Counted from the stretch's first letter, positions 26,201 to 34,967 are shown. The stretch is 64,000 bases of DNA from Gelatiniphilus marinus (GCF_042678305.1 NZ_JBHUDT010000002.1); one strand, 5' to 3'. Translations and numbers: made by a program. Notes: generated from the letters alone by a model not told the origin.

Positions 26201-27631
26201 ACCTAAATAGGTAATAATGCCGTTAAGTGGCAATATTTCCCAATGAAATTTATATGCTCCTATAATACTTTCTGGTAAAGATGTAATTATAAGGCTTAAT
26301 GTTATTGATAACAAAGCAACAATCCACGCATTTTTATCTTTTATTTCACGTTTGGTTAAAATGCCAAAAGCAAATAAACCTAAAAGTGGGCCATAAGTAT
26401 AGGTGGCAAATTTAAATAAGTTGCTTACCACGTTTCCTTCAAGATTATTAAATATAATAACAACCATTATTAGTAATAATGAAACCCCAATATGCACTTT
26501 TTTGCGCAGCGGTTTTTGTTCGGCCTCGGGTCTTTTTTCAATGTTTAAAAAATCTACCGAAAACGATGTGGTTAACGATGTTAATGCACTATCGGCACTA
26601 CTGTAAGCCGCGGCAATTAAACCGATGAGAAAGGTTATGGATAAGGCACCGCCCAAACCTTGGTTCATGGCAATTTCGGGGAACAGCAAATCGGTTCGGG
26701 TTATGTTGTTAACAACTGGTATCTGTAAATTGAATTTATCGGCATAAATAAACAATAAGGCGCCAAGCGAAAGAAAGGCGAAATTTACCACAATAACCAA
26801 AGTAGCCATGGTAAACATGTTTTTCTGGGCGTCTTTTTTGTTTTTACAAGTTAGGTTTTTTTGCATCATATCTTGGTCTAAACCCGTCATGGCAATAGCA
26901 ATAAATATGCCTCCAATAAAATATTTCCAGAAATAGGTGGTCGTATTGGGGTCGTCAAAAAAGAAGATTTGGCTTTTTGCTGAAAACGCTTCCGATTTTA
27001 ACATGCTAATTACCGTAAAATCCAATTTTTGGTTTATTAAATAAATACCAACGCCTACAGAAACCAGCATCGCCAACGTTTGCAGGGTATCGGTCCAGAT
27101 AATCGTTTTTATGCCGCCTCTGTTGGTGTACAGCCAAATTAATAAAATAGATATTACAACAGTTAGCCAAAACGGTACTCCAAGTTTTTCAAAAACAATA
27201 TATTGCATCGATAATGCTACTAGGTAAAGCCTAAACGAAGCCCCGGTTACTCTAGAAAGCAAGAAGAAAAAAGCACCGGTTTTATAACTTACAATACCAA
27301 AACGCTGCTCTAGGTATTGGTAAATCGAGGTTACATTGAGTTTGTAATACAGCGGCAGCAAAATAAAAATAATAAACAAATAGCCTACAAAAAAACCAAA
27401 AACACCTTGCATGTAAGCAAATTGCTGGCCGCCAATCATTCCAGGGACCGATATAAAGGTTACGCCAGAGAGCGATGCACCTATCATTCCAAAGGCCACC
27501 AAGTACCAGGGCGATTGTTTTTTGGCCTTAAAAAAAACGTCGTTACTATCGTCTTTTCCTGTTAAGTACGATATTATAATAAGCAAGCCAAAATAGCCGG
27601 AAATAAGTAAAAGGATTTGCGTTGCAGTCAT
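26171..27631 (-). CDS. Sodium:solute symporter (SSS family)
   Basis: This 486-residue membrane protein has about 13 helices. Family features include GASLSGVTFISVPGMIGG (residues about 52-69) on helix 2, LDQDMMQKNLTCKNKKDAQK (about 250-270) and SADSALTSLTTSFSVDFLN in helix 9, with the serine/threonine pair that contributes to the Na+ site. The substrate cannot be read from sequence; sugars, sialic acids, carboxylates and amino acids all occur in the family. The 3' end overlaps the CoA-binding gene convergently. Confidence 0.9.
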   Translation of the reverse strand: MTATQILLLISGYFGLLIIISYLTGKDDSNDVFFKAKKQSPWYLVAFGMIGASLSGVTFISVPGMIGGQQFAYMQGVFGFFVGYLFIIFILLPLYYKLNVTSIYQYLEQRFGIVSYKTGAFFFLLSRVTGASFRLYLVALSMQYIVFEKLGVPFWLTVVISILLIWLYTNRGGIKTIIWTDTLQTLAMLVSVGVGIYLINQKLDFTVISMLKSEAFSAKSQIFFFDDPNTTTYFWKYFIGGIFIAIAMTGLDQDMMQKNLTCKNKKDAQKNMFTMATLVIVVNFAFLSLGALLFIYADKFNLQIPVVNNITRTDLLFPEIAMNQGLGGALSITFLIGLIAAAYSSADSALTSLTTSFSVDFLNIEKRPEAEQKPLRKKVHIGVSLLLIMVVIIFNNLEGNVVSNLFKFATYTYGPLLGLFAFGILTKREIKDKNAWIVALLSITLSLIITSLPESIIGAYKFHWEILPLNGIITYLGLILISRKKH

Positions 27632-27715
27632 AAAAAATTATTTTCAATCGCCAAATTACGTAAAAGTTGATAAGATTTTGAAACAAGTTCAGAATAAATA
27701 GTAAATTCGCAACCT

Positions 27716-28333
27716 ATGGAGTTTTCTTCTAAATTGCTAGAACGCGCTGTTAACGAAATGTCTCAATTACCCGGAGTGGGTAAACGAACCGCATTGCGTT
27801 TGGTTTTGCACTTGTTAAGGCAGCCTAAAGAGCAAACTACCGCACTATCACAAGCCTTGCAGAATATGCGCAACACCATAAAGTTTTGCGAGTCTTGCCA
27901 TAATATTAGCGATGTTAAACTATGCGATATATGCGCCAACCCAAATAGAAACGAAACCATTATTTGCGTTGTAGAAGATGTTAGGGACGTTATGGCCATA
28001 GAAAATACCAGTTCGTTTAAAGGTTTGTACCATGTTTTGGGCGGTAAAATATCGCCCATGGATGGCATTGGCCCGCACGATTTGAATATTGAAACTCTGG
28101 TTGCAAAAGTTAAAAAAGGAGTTGTAAAAGAGCTTATTTTTGCCCTAAGCTCTACCATGGAGGGCGATACCACAAATTTTTATATTTACAAACAAATTCA
28201 AGATTGCGAGGTTTTAACATCAACCATTGCACGCGGTATTTCGGTTGGCGATGAGTTGGAATATGCCGATGAGATCACCCTAGGAAGAAGTATTGTAAAT
28301 AGAATTCCGTTTGAAACGGCTTTAAAATTATAA
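27716..28333 (+). CDS. recR: Recombination protein RecR
   Basis: This 205-residue protein contains an N-terminal HhH (LPGVGKRTALRLVLHLL, about residues 19-35), a C4 zinc finger (CESCHNISDVKLCDIC, about 58-73) and a Toprim domain (ICVVEDVRDVMAIE). RecR acts with RecO and RecF to load RecA on gapped DNA; recF is present 12 kb downstream on the other strand. The glycosyltransferase gene starts 6 bp after the stop, so they are co-transcribed. Confidence 0.96.
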   Translation: MEFSSKLLERAVNEMSQLPGVGKRTALRLVLHLLRQPKEQTTALSQALQNMRNTIKFCESCHNISDVKLCDICANPNRNETIICVVEDVRDVMAIENTSSFKGLYHVLGGKISPMDGIGPHDLNIETLVAKVKKGVVKELIFALSSTMEGDTTNFYIYKQIQDCEVLTSTIARGISVGDELEYADEITLGRSIVNRIPFETALKL

Positions 28334-28339
28334 TTTCAT

Positions 28340-29440
28340 TTGAAACTCTCAGTTGTAATTTTAAACTATAATGTGCGCTATTTTTTAGAGCTCTGCTTAA
28401 AAAGCGTGCAAGCTGCTATTGTAAATATTGATGCAGAAATCATTGTGGTCGATAATAATTCTGAAGACGGTAGTTGTAACATGGTAAAGGCATTATTTCC
28501 TGATATTAAGCTTATAGAAAATAAAGAGAATTTAGGTTTTTCAAAAGGAAATAACATAGGCGTTTCTCAAGCAAAAGGCGATTTTGTTTGTGTTTTAAAC
28601 CCAGATACGGTCGTTGCAGAAGATACGTTTGTTAAGATTCTGGGCTTTGCACAAACAAAACAAAAATTAGGCATTGTTGGGTGTAAATTAATAAACGGTG
28701 CAGGTCAATTTTTACCAGAAAGCAAACGAAATATTCCGTATGTAAATGCCGCTTTCAAAAAAATGTTGGGCAATTCTAAAGACTATTACGCGAATCGTTT
28801 AAATGAAAACCAAAAGGGAAAAGTAGATGTGCTGGTTGGTGCATTTATGTTTTTTAAACGCGAGGTATATCATAAAGTAAACGGTTTTGACGAAGATTAT
28901 TTTATGTACGGCGAAGACATCGACCTATCCTATAAAATGATAAAGTCCGGCTACCAAAACTACTATTTTGGCGATACAACGGTTATCCATTTTAAAGGTG
29001 AAAGCACTTTAAGAGATAAATTTTATGCACGTCGGTTTTATGGTGCCATGCAAATATTCTACAAAAAGCATTTTAAGAAAAACCTACTGTTCGATATGCT
29101 CGTCTGGCTTGGTATAAGCTTGGTTTATATATTCAGGAAAACTCCGGTAAAAAAGGTGGTGCCAATTGAAAAATACGTATTAATTTCCAATCAAATCAAC
29201 GAAAAGCTTAAATTTGCATTGCAGAAAGAAATAACTTTAAAAACAGATTTAAAAAATATCCAAAGATTTACAGAAGTTATTTTTGATGCCAAAACACTGG
29301 GTTACAAAACGATTATCAGGATGATTGAAGATGCTGAAAAAAACATACCTATAACCTATAAAATTTTACCCGAAAAATCTAATTTTATATTAGGAAGCAA
29401 CGACGCTGTAAGTAAAGGTGAAGTGATTGTTTTTGAATAA
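28340..29440 (+). CDS. Family 2 glycosyltransferase
   Basis: This 366-residue protein has a GT-A domain: KLSVVILNYNVRYFLELCLKSV at the start, VDNNSEDGS near residue 37, and the metal-binding NPDTVV near residue 92. VGAFMFFKREVYHKVNGFDEDYFMYGEDIDLSYK follows, the acceptor-loop ED motif of rhamnosyltransferase-like enzymes. The start codon is TTG at 28340, chosen because the family N-terminus begins exactly there and no ATG fits. A C-terminal hydrophobic stretch (FDMLVWLGISLVYIF) suggests membrane attachment. It likely adds a sugar to envelope polysaccharide; donor and acceptor are unknown. Confidence 0.88.
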   Translation: MKLSVVILNYNVRYFLELCLKSVQAAIVNIDAEIIVVDNNSEDGSCNMVKALFPDIKLIENKENLGFSKGNNIGVSQAKGDFVCVLNPDTVVAEDTFVKILGFAQTKQKLGIVGCKLINGAGQFLPESKRNIPYVNAAFKKMLGNSKDYYANRLNENQKGKVDVLVGAFMFFKREVYHKVNGFDEDYFMYGEDIDLSYKMIKSGYQNYYFGDTTVIHFKGESTLRDKFYARRFYGAMQIFYKKHFKKNLLFDMLVWLGISLVYIFRKTPVKKVVPIEKYVLISNQINEKLKFALQKEITLKTDLKNIQRFTEVIFDAKTLGYKTIIRMIEDAEKNIPITYKILPEKSNFILGSNDAVSKGEVIVFE

Positions 29441-29480
29441 TGATTATATAAATAATTAAAAAAAACTAATCATTTTTTAT

Positions 29481-29488
29481 TAATTTTG
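29481..29488 (+). promoter_or_regulatory. -7 element upstream of the E2 gene
   Basis: TAATTTTG followed by CA lies 38 nt before the ATG and fits TAnnTTTG; there is no TTG at the expected -33 spacing. Confidence 0.4.
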
Positions 29489-29525
29489 CAGCTTTATATT
29501 AAAAAACAACGATTATATTATTTAT

Positions 29526-30842
29526 ATGGCAAAGTTTGAGCTTAAATTACCGAAAATGGGCGAAAGTGTTGCAGAGGCAACAATAACAGCTTGGTTAAAA
29601 GAAGTTGGCGATACCATTGAGTTGGATGAAGCGGTTTTGGAAATCGCGACCGATAAAGTAGATAGCGAAGTGCCAAGTGAAGTAGATGGTATTTTATTAG
29701 AAAAGCGTTTTAATGTTGACGATGTAGTACAAGTTGGGCAGGTTTTAGCGGTAATTGAAACCAAAGGCGAAGGTGTAGTAGAGCCCCAAGCAGAAGCCAC
29801 TGAAACCAATAAACCAAAACCCGAAGCCCTAGAGCAAGTAGCGCAAACAGTAACAGTTGCCAAAGAAACAGTAGCCCCAATTAGTTCGAACGATGAACGT
29901 TTTTACTCGCCATTGGTAAAAAATATAGCCAAACAAGAGGGCATTTCTCAAAACGAATTGGATGCGATTGCAGGTTCCGGTAAAGACGGACGCGTAACCA
30001 AAAACGATATTTTAAATTATATAGAAAATAGGGGGGCTGCTAAAAAAGAAGAAGCACCAGTAGAAACCCCAAAACCGGTTGCAAAAGCTGAAACACAACA
30101 AAAAACAGTTCCAACACCTGTTGTTGCAAGTGGCGAAGATGAAATTATTGAAATGACCAGAATGGGCAAGCTTATTGCACACCACATGGTAGAATCTGTG
30201 CAGACTTCGGCACACGTACAAAGTTTTATTGAAGCCGATGTTACCAAAATATGGAATTGGAGAAAAAAAGTTAAAGATGGCTTTATGAAGCGCGAAGGCG
30301 AAAACCTAACCTTTACACCAATTTTTATGGAAGCCATTGCCAAAGCATTGCGCGATTATCCGATGATGAATATCTCCCTTCAAGGCGATACCATCATAAA
30401 AAAGAAAAATATTAACCTGGGTATGGCAGCGGCTTTACCCGATGGCAATTTAATTGTACCGGTTATAAAAAACGCCGATCAGCTTAATTTGGTTGGCATG
30501 ACCAAACAAGTTAACGATTTAGCAAACAGAGCGCGCTTAAACCAACTAAAACCAGACGATATTCAAGGCGGTACTTACACCGTTACCAACGTGGGATCAT
30601 TTGGCAGTATTATGGGTACACCAATTATTAACCAGCCACAAGTGGGTATTTTAGCTTTGGGTGCCATACGTAAAGTACCCGCGGTTATCGAAACCCCAGA
30701 AGGCGATTTTATTGGTATTCGTTACAAAATGTTTTTGTCGCACTCCTACGACCACCGTGTGGTAAATGGTGCATTGGGTGGCATGTTTGTAAAAGCTGTA
30801 AAAGATTATTTGGAGGCTTGGGATAGTCAAAGGGAGATTTAA
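29526..30842 (+). CDS. 2-Oxoacid dehydrogenase E2 (dihydrolipoamide acyltransferase)
   Basis: This 438-residue protein has a lipoyl domain (residues 1-80, ATDKVDSE with K44 as the lipoylated lysine), a flexible Pro/Ala/Glu linker and a peripheral-subunit-binding domain (about 122-160, YSPLVKNIAKQEGIS then GKDGRVTKNDIL). A second linker and a catalytic acyltransferase domain (about 205-438) follow, ending with the HSYDHRVVNGALGGMF active-site stretch. Sequence features fit branched-chain or generic 2-oxoacid complexes better than the two-lipoyl pyruvate E2. No E1 or E3 gene is adjacent, so the complex must be completed elsewhere. Confidence 0.92.
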   Translation: MAKFELKLPKMGESVAEATITAWLKEVGDTIELDEAVLEIATDKVDSEVPSEVDGILLEKRFNVDDVVQVGQVLAVIETKGEGVVEPQAEATETNKPKPEALEQVAQTVTVAKETVAPISSNDERFYSPLVKNIAKQEGISQNELDAIAGSGKDGRVTKNDILNYIENRGAAKKEEAPVETPKPVAKAETQQKTVPTPVVASGEDEIIEMTRMGKLIAHHMVESVQTSAHVQSFIEADVTKIWNWRKKVKDGFMKREGENLTFTPIFMEAIAKALRDYPMMNISLQGDTIIKKKNINLGMAAALPDGNLIVPVIKNADQLNLVGMTKQVNDLANRARLNQLKPDDIQGGTYTVTNVGSFGSIMGTPIINQPQVGILALGAIRKVPAVIETPEGDFIGIRYKMFLSHSYDHRVVNGALGGMFVKAVKDYLEAWDSQREI

Positions 30843-30920
30843 TTTTATTTTGAGCAAAGCGAACGTCTCATAGAAAAATAAGTGTTTTTTTTCGCTTTCG
30901 CGGAAATCAATAAAAACTAA

Positions 30921-30954
30921 AACCAACCCATAAAACGGTTGGTTGTTTTGTTTT
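30921..30954 (+). terminator. Terminator after the E2 gene
   Basis: An AACCAACC/GGTTGGTT stem (30921-30928/30937-30944) with an 8-nt loop is followed by the T-rich GTTTTGTTTT. Confidence 0.6.
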
Positions 30955-30973
30955 ATACACTTTGGTAATTTAG

Positions 30974-30981
30974 TACCTTTG
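30974..30981 (+). promoter_or_regulatory. -7 element upstream of the exonuclease gene
   Basis: TACCTTTG followed by C lies 20 nt before the ATG at 31001 and fits TAnnTTTG. A TTG occurs 23 nt upstream, longer than the preferred spacing. Confidence 0.5.
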
Positions 30982-31000
30982 CACTTGATAAAAAGTAGCC

Positions 31001-31774
31001 ATGCAATTAAACCTAACAAAACCCATCTGTTTTTTCGATTTAGAAACCACAGGAATAAACATTACTAAAGACCGTATCGTAGAAATAGCCATACTTAAAG
31101 TACACCCCAACGGCAAAGAAGAAAGCAAAACCTGGTTGGTAAACCCGGAGATGCCCATACCAAAAGAAGTAACCGAAATCCATGGCATTTCTGATGCCGA
31201 TGTGGCCGATAAGCCCACATTTAAGGAACTGGCAAAAGAAATTTACAACCTTATTAAAGACTCCGATTTGGGAGGCTTTAATTCCAATAGATTCGATATC
31301 CCGCTTTTAGCCGAAGAAATGCTTCGTGCCGAGGTTGATTTCGATATGAAAAACCGTTTGTCCGTCGATGTGCAAACCATCTTCCATAAAATGGAACAGC
31401 GCACATTAAGCGCCGCCTACAAATTTTATTGCGATAAAAATTTAGATGATGCGCACAGTGCCGAAGCCGATACCAATGCGACTTTTGAAGTGTTAAAAGC
31501 GCAAATAGCTAAATACGACGACCTAGAAAACGACACCAAGTTTTTAGCCGAATTTAGCTCCCGAAAAAAGTTTGCAGATTTTGCCGGTTTTATCATTTAT
31601 AACAAAAAAGGGGAAGAATGTTTTTCTTTCGGAAAGCACAAAGGCAAATTAGTTACCGAAGTTTTAGAAAAAGAACCCGGGTATTTTGGCTGGTTGTTAA
31701 ATGCCGATTTTCCGCTATATACCAAAAAAGTATTAACAGCTATTAAGTTGAAGAGCTTTAATAATAAACTATAA
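31001..31774 (+). CDS. DEDDh 3'-5' exonuclease (DnaQ-like)
   Basis: This 257-residue protein has the DnaQ-type exonuclease motifs: FFDLETTG (D13, E15), HGISDADV, GFNSNRFDIPLLAEEM, and H-x4-D in DDAHSAEADTNATF. After about residue 185 a second small domain (GFIIYNKKGEECFSFGKHKGKLVTEVLEKEPGYFGWLL) matches the C-terminal domain of exodeoxyribonuclease X-type proteins. It probably trims 3' ends in repair or RNA processing. It lies upstream of the FAH-Hpt-cinA series but is separated from it by 111 bp of repeats. Confidence 0.88.
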   Translation: MQLNLTKPICFFDLETTGINITKDRIVEIAILKVHPNGKEESKTWLVNPEMPIPKEVTEIHGISDADVADKPTFKELAKEIYNLIKDSDLGGFNSNRFDIPLLAEEMLRAEVDFDMKNRLSVDVQTIFHKMEQRTLSAAYKFYCDKNLDDAHSAEADTNATFEVLKAQIAKYDDLENDTKFLAEFSSRKKFADFAGFIIYNKKGEECFSFGKHKGKLVTEVLEKEPGYFGWLLNADFPLYTKKVLTAIKLKSFNNKL

Positions 31775-31775
31775 A

Positions 31776-31878
31776 ATAGAAAAAAGAAAATAGAGGCCAG
31801 AAAATAGACTGCTTTAAGTTATTTAAATGAGTAAGAGTCTATTATCTAAAAGCGAAGCGGTCTAATATCTAAATTCTA
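31776..31878. repeat. Inverted heptad-periodic repeat
   Basis: The left arm (31776-31810) repeats gaaaata-like heptamers. The right arm (31836-31878) repeats tcta at 7-nt spacing in the opposite sense. AATAGACT (31803-31810) and AGTCTATT (31836-31843) are exact complements at the centre. The region fills the gap between the exonuclease and FAH genes and contains no gene. Confidence 0.55.
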
Positions 31879-31885
31879 AAAATAA

Positions 31886-32497
31886 ATGAAACTAATCTGC
31901 ATCGGTAGAAATTACACCGAACATATTAAAGAACTGGAAAACGAAAAACCGCTAGATCCTGTCGTTTTTCTAAAACCAGACACGGCAATTCTTCTTAAAA
32001 AACAACCCTTTTTTATTCCCGATTTTTCGGATGATGTGCACCACGAAGTTGAAGTTTTGGTAAAAATTAATAGAGTAGGGAAGCATATTGATAAAAAGTT
32101 TGCCCATAAATATTATAATGAAATCGGACTTGGAATCGACTTTACAGCACGCGATTTACAAAGCCAGTTAAAAGCAAAAGGGCTGCCATGGGAAAAAGCA
32201 AAAGCCTTTGATGGTGCTGCGGTTGTTGGCAAATGGCTTTCGGTGGATGGATTTGAAAATTTAAACAACATAAATTTCTCGTTGCAAAAAAACGACACTA
32301 TTGTACAGCAAGGAAATACGAGCCACATGTTGTGGAAAATTGACGAATTAATAGAATATGTGTCAAAATATTTTACTTTAAAGATAGGAGATATTATATT
32401 TACAGGCACGCCAGCGGGAGTTGGCAAAGTCTTTGCCAACGACAAGTTAAAAGGATTTATAGAAAATACCGAAATGTTTTCAATTACAGTAAAATAA
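31886..32497 (+). CDS. Fumarylacetoacetate hydrolase family protein
   Basis: This 203-residue protein has the compact FAH fold. Metal ligands are visible as H-H-E-V-E-V (residues about 51-56) and GIDFTARDLQ (about 83-92). The substrate loop GLPWEKAKAFDGAAVVG and TGTPAGVG near residue 175 are also conserved. Members hydrolyse or decarboxylate acylpyruvates and oxaloacetate-like acids, and short members often act on acylpyruvates or oxaloacetate. It directly abuts the Hpt gene (no gap), so the two are co-translated. Confidence 0.9.
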   Translation: MKLICIGRNYTEHIKELENEKPLDPVVFLKPDTAILLKKQPFFIPDFSDDVHHEVEVLVKINRVGKHIDKKFAHKYYNEIGLGIDFTARDLQSQLKAKGLPWEKAKAFDGAAVVGKWLSVDGFENLNNINFSLQKNDTIVQQGNTSHMLWKIDELIEYVSKYFTLKIGDIIFTGTPAGVGKVFANDKLKGFIENTEMFSITVK

Positions 32498-32839
32498 ATG
32501 GAACAGCATTATAAATTATTCAGAGTACGCGAATTAGCCGATAACGACGACGATTTCGTTAAAACCCTGGCCGAAACATTTTTAGAAGAAGTGTCTGAAG
32601 ATGCAGAACGACTAAAAAAAGCGGTGGCCGAAAATAACTACCAAGAAGCTTATCAGGCGGCTCATAAAATGAAGCCAACTGTAGATTTGTTCGAGCTGGG
32701 TATTCTCCAAGATTTAATTGAAGTACAAGATTGGGGCAAATTTGCCAAAACAGATATCGATATTACCGAAAAACTAAATATTGTTATTACGGCGGTAAAC
32801 AAGGCTTTGGTTGAAATAAAATCAGATTTCAAACTCTAA
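32498..32839 (+). CDS. Histidine phosphotransfer (Hpt) domain protein
   Basis: This 113-residue four-helix protein has the phosphorylatable histidine in AYQAAHKMKPTVDLF (H56), preceded by FLEEVSEDAERLKKAV. Hpt proteins shuttle phosphoryl groups between receiver domains and hybrid kinases. No kinase or response regulator is encoded nearby; the gene is fixed between FAH and cinA with a zero-base gap before it and a one-base overlap (TAATG) after it. Its partners are unknown. Confidence 0.85.
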   Translation: MEQHYKLFRVRELADNDDDFVKTLAETFLEEVSEDAERLKKAVAENNYQEAYQAAHKMKPTVDLFELGILQDLIEVQDWGKFAKTDIDITEKLNIVITAVNKALVEIKSDFKL

Positions 32840-34092
32840 TGCAAGCCGAAATAATTACCATTGGTGACGAGTTGCTTATTGGGCAGGTTATAGATACCAA
32901 TTCTGCATATATTTCTAAACGGCTTAACGCCATAGGGGTTTCGGTGTATCAAAAAACCGCTGTTCAAGATGATAAAACGCATATTCTTAAAGCCTTAAAA
33001 GAGGCCGAAGAAAATGCCGAAATTGTTATTTTAACTGGCGGATTAGGCCCCACAAAAGACGATATTACCAAAAAAACCATTGCCCATTATTTTAAAGATA
33101 GATTGGTTAGAGATGCTTCCGTGCTAAAAAATATCCAGCAACTTTGGGAAAAACACATCAAGCAACCTCTAAAACAGGTTAATATAGATCAAGCCTTGGT
33201 GCCATCAAAAGCCACGGTTTTAATGAACTTGTATGGTAGCTCACCAGGGATGTGGATTGCAAAAAACAACAAGGTTTTTATATCGCTACCCGGTGTACCT
33301 TTTGAAATGAAGGCCATCATGGAGCAAGAGGTTATTCCAAAATTAAAAACCACATTTAGTTGCCCAAGTATAATTCATAAAACCTTATTGGTTTATGGAG
33401 TTGGTGAAAGTACGCTTGCCGAACGGATAGAACACTGGGAAGAAGCCCTACCAAAGCACATAAAACTAGCCTACTTACCAAACTTAGGTAAAGTAAGATT
33501 GCGCTTATCGGCAAAAGGATTTGATAAAGAACAAATTATAAATGAGGTAGAAGAACAAGTTAAAAAACTGCTACCATTAATTAAAGAAGAATTTGTTGGT
33601 TTTGAAGACGAAGAAGCATCCCTCGAAGTGGTATTGGGCAAGCAATTGGTAAAATCTGGAAAAACACTAGCTTTGGCCGAAAGTTGCACCGGCGGCAAAA
33701 TTGCCCAACAAATAACCGCCAATCCTGGAGCTTCAAAATATTTTAAAGGCGGATTGGTAACCTACGCCACCCAATCTAAAATCGATGTTTTGGGCGTTTC
33801 AAAAACCATTATTGATGCGCATTCTGTTGTAAGTGCACAAGTAGCCGAGGCCATGGCGCAAAATGCACTGCAATTATTCAACACAGATTATGCCCTAGCA
33901 ACCACAGGACATGCAGGCCCCGAAAAAGGCGACTCCAATGCCGAGGTTGGTACCGTTTTTATTGCTCTGGCCACAAAAAACAAGGTGTTTTCAGAAAAGT
34001 ATAACATGGGCAACCATCGCGAAAAAGTCATTAATAAAGCGGTAAACAAAGCCTTTGAAATGCTTCAAAAAGAAATTTTAAAAAATAGATAA
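32839..34092 (+). CDS. cinA: CinA-like protein (competence/damage-inducible family)
   Basis: This 417-residue two-domain protein has a MoaB/Mog-like domain at about residues 1-170 (ITIGDELLIGQVIDTNSAYIS, ILTGGLGPTKDD). A CinA C-terminal domain lies at about 255-415 with ALAESCTGGKIAQQI carrying the nucleophilic serine and TGHAGPEKGD near 350. Family members hydrolyse ADP-ribose and deamidate nicotinamide mononucleotide in NAD+ recycling. The start overlaps the Hpt stop by one base. Confidence 0.93.
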   Translation: MQAEIITIGDELLIGQVIDTNSAYISKRLNAIGVSVYQKTAVQDDKTHILKALKEAEENAEIVILTGGLGPTKDDITKKTIAHYFKDRLVRDASVLKNIQQLWEKHIKQPLKQVNIDQALVPSKATVLMNLYGSSPGMWIAKNNKVFISLPGVPFEMKAIMEQEVIPKLKTTFSCPSIIHKTLLVYGVGESTLAERIEHWEEALPKHIKLAYLPNLGKVRLRLSAKGFDKEQIINEVEEQVKKLLPLIKEEFVGFEDEEASLEVVLGKQLVKSGKTLALAESCTGGKIAQQITANPGASKYFKGGLVTYATQSKIDVLGVSKTIIDAHSVVSAQVAEAMAQNALQLFNTDYALATTGHAGPEKGDSNAEVGTVFIALATKNKVFSEKYNMGNHREKVINKAVNKAFEMLQKEILKNR

Positions 34093-34100
34093 AAATTAAA

Positions 34101-34130
34101 TTGTCATAATATAAAGAATTTGTATATTTG
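34101..34130 (+). promoter_or_regulatory. Promoter of the rpmB-rpmG cluster
   Basis: TTG (34101-34103), a 19-nt spacer and TATATTTG (34123-34130) form an exact Bacteroidota housekeeping promoter 41 nt before the rpmB ATG. Confidence 0.85.
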
Positions 34131-34171
34131 CACCTCGATTTTAAGCAACAAAAAATTTAAAGTTATAAATA

Positions 34172-34408
34172 ATGTCAAGAGTTTGTGAACTTACAGGAAA
34201 GAAGGCAATGGTTGGAAACAACGTGTCTCATGCATTAAATAGAACTAAACGCAAATTTAACGCGAATTTAGTAAAAAAACGTTTTTACATTCCAGAAGAA
34301 GATAAATGGATAACTTTAAAAGTTTCTACATCTGCTTTAAAAACAATTAACAAAATTGGAATTGCTGCAGCAATTAAGGAAGCAAAATCTAAAGGGTTCT
34401 ATAAATAA
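34172..34408 (+). CDS. rpmB: 50S ribosomal protein L28
   Basis: This 78-residue basic protein has the L28 pattern: MSRVCELTGKKAMVGNNVSHALNRTKR at the start, KRFYIPEEDKWITLKVS in the middle and GIAAAIKEAKSKGF at the end. It has no zinc-binding cysteines beyond the single Cys5, so it is the C- type. It is the first gene of the rpmB-rpmG-DUF4295 cluster behind a perfect promoter. Confidence 0.97.
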   Translation: MSRVCELTGKKAMVGNNVSHALNRTKRKFNANLVKKRFYIPEEDKWITLKVSTSALKTINKIGIAAAIKEAKSKGFYK

Positions 34409-34498
34409 TAGCTGTACAATTAGGAAGCGATTTCTTAGCGCAAGCTCCCGAAAACTATAGGCGGGGAATTAGCAGCAATTACAAAAAAATATTATATC

Positions 34499-34681
34499 AT
34501 GGCAAAAAAAGGTAACAGAATACAAGTAATATTAGAGTGTACAGAGCATAAAGAGTCTGGGCAACCAGGAACTTCTCGTTACATTACCACAAAAAACAAA
34601 AAAAATACGCCAGATAGAATGGAGATTAAAAAATTTAATCCAATTCTGAAGCGTATGACAGTTCATAAGGAAATTAAATAA
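34499..34681 (+). CDS. rpmG: 50S ribosomal protein L33
   Basis: This 60-residue basic protein carries RIQVILECTEHK and the TRYITTKNKKNTPDRMEIKKFNP-like core of L33 (here SRYITTKNKKN). It keeps only one cysteine (ILECTEH) of the zinc ribbon, so it is the zinc-independent form. It lies 90 bp after rpmB and 78 bp before the DUF4295 gene, all on one strand. Confidence 0.97.
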   Translation: MAKKGNRIQVILECTEHKESGQPGTSRYITTKNKKNTPDRMEIKKFNPILKRMTVHKEIK

Positions 34682-34759
34682 TTAGAAAATTTTCAAAGCG
34701 AAAAATTTCAAATAAATTAAATTAGAAGTTTTAAGAAAATTTCAAATAACGCATAAGTC

Positions 34760-34912
34760 ATGGCAAAAAAAGCAGTCGCATCATTACAAACAGGATCAAA
34801 ACGATTAACAAAAGCTATAAAAATGGTAAAGTCCCCAAAAAGCGGAGCTTACATGTTTGTTGAATCTATTATGGCACCAGAATTAGTAAACGACTTTTTA
34901 AACAAAAAGTAA
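34760..34912 (+). CDS. DUF4295 small basic protein
   Basis: This 50-residue lysine-rich protein begins MAKKAVASLQTGSKRLTKAI and ends ELVNDFLNKK. Such proteins (DUF4295) are found in Bacteroidota directly after rpmB and rpmG, as here. Size, charge and location suggest a ribosome-associated protein, but this is inference and no function is established to my knowledge. It is followed by a terminator, which closes the cluster. Confidence 0.88.
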   Translation: MAKKAVASLQTGSKRLTKAIKMVKSPKSGAYMFVESIMAPELVNDFLNKK

Positions 34913-34932
34913 AACTAATCATACAACATATT

Positions 34933-34967
34933 AAAAACTGCTTTCATTTTCTGGAAGCAGTTTTTTT
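34933..34967 (+). terminator. Terminator of the rpmB-rpmG-DUF4295 cluster
   Basis: The stem AAAACTGCTTTC/GGAAGCAGTTTT (one T-G pair) with a 7-nt loop is followed by a run of T residues. Confidence 0.85.
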
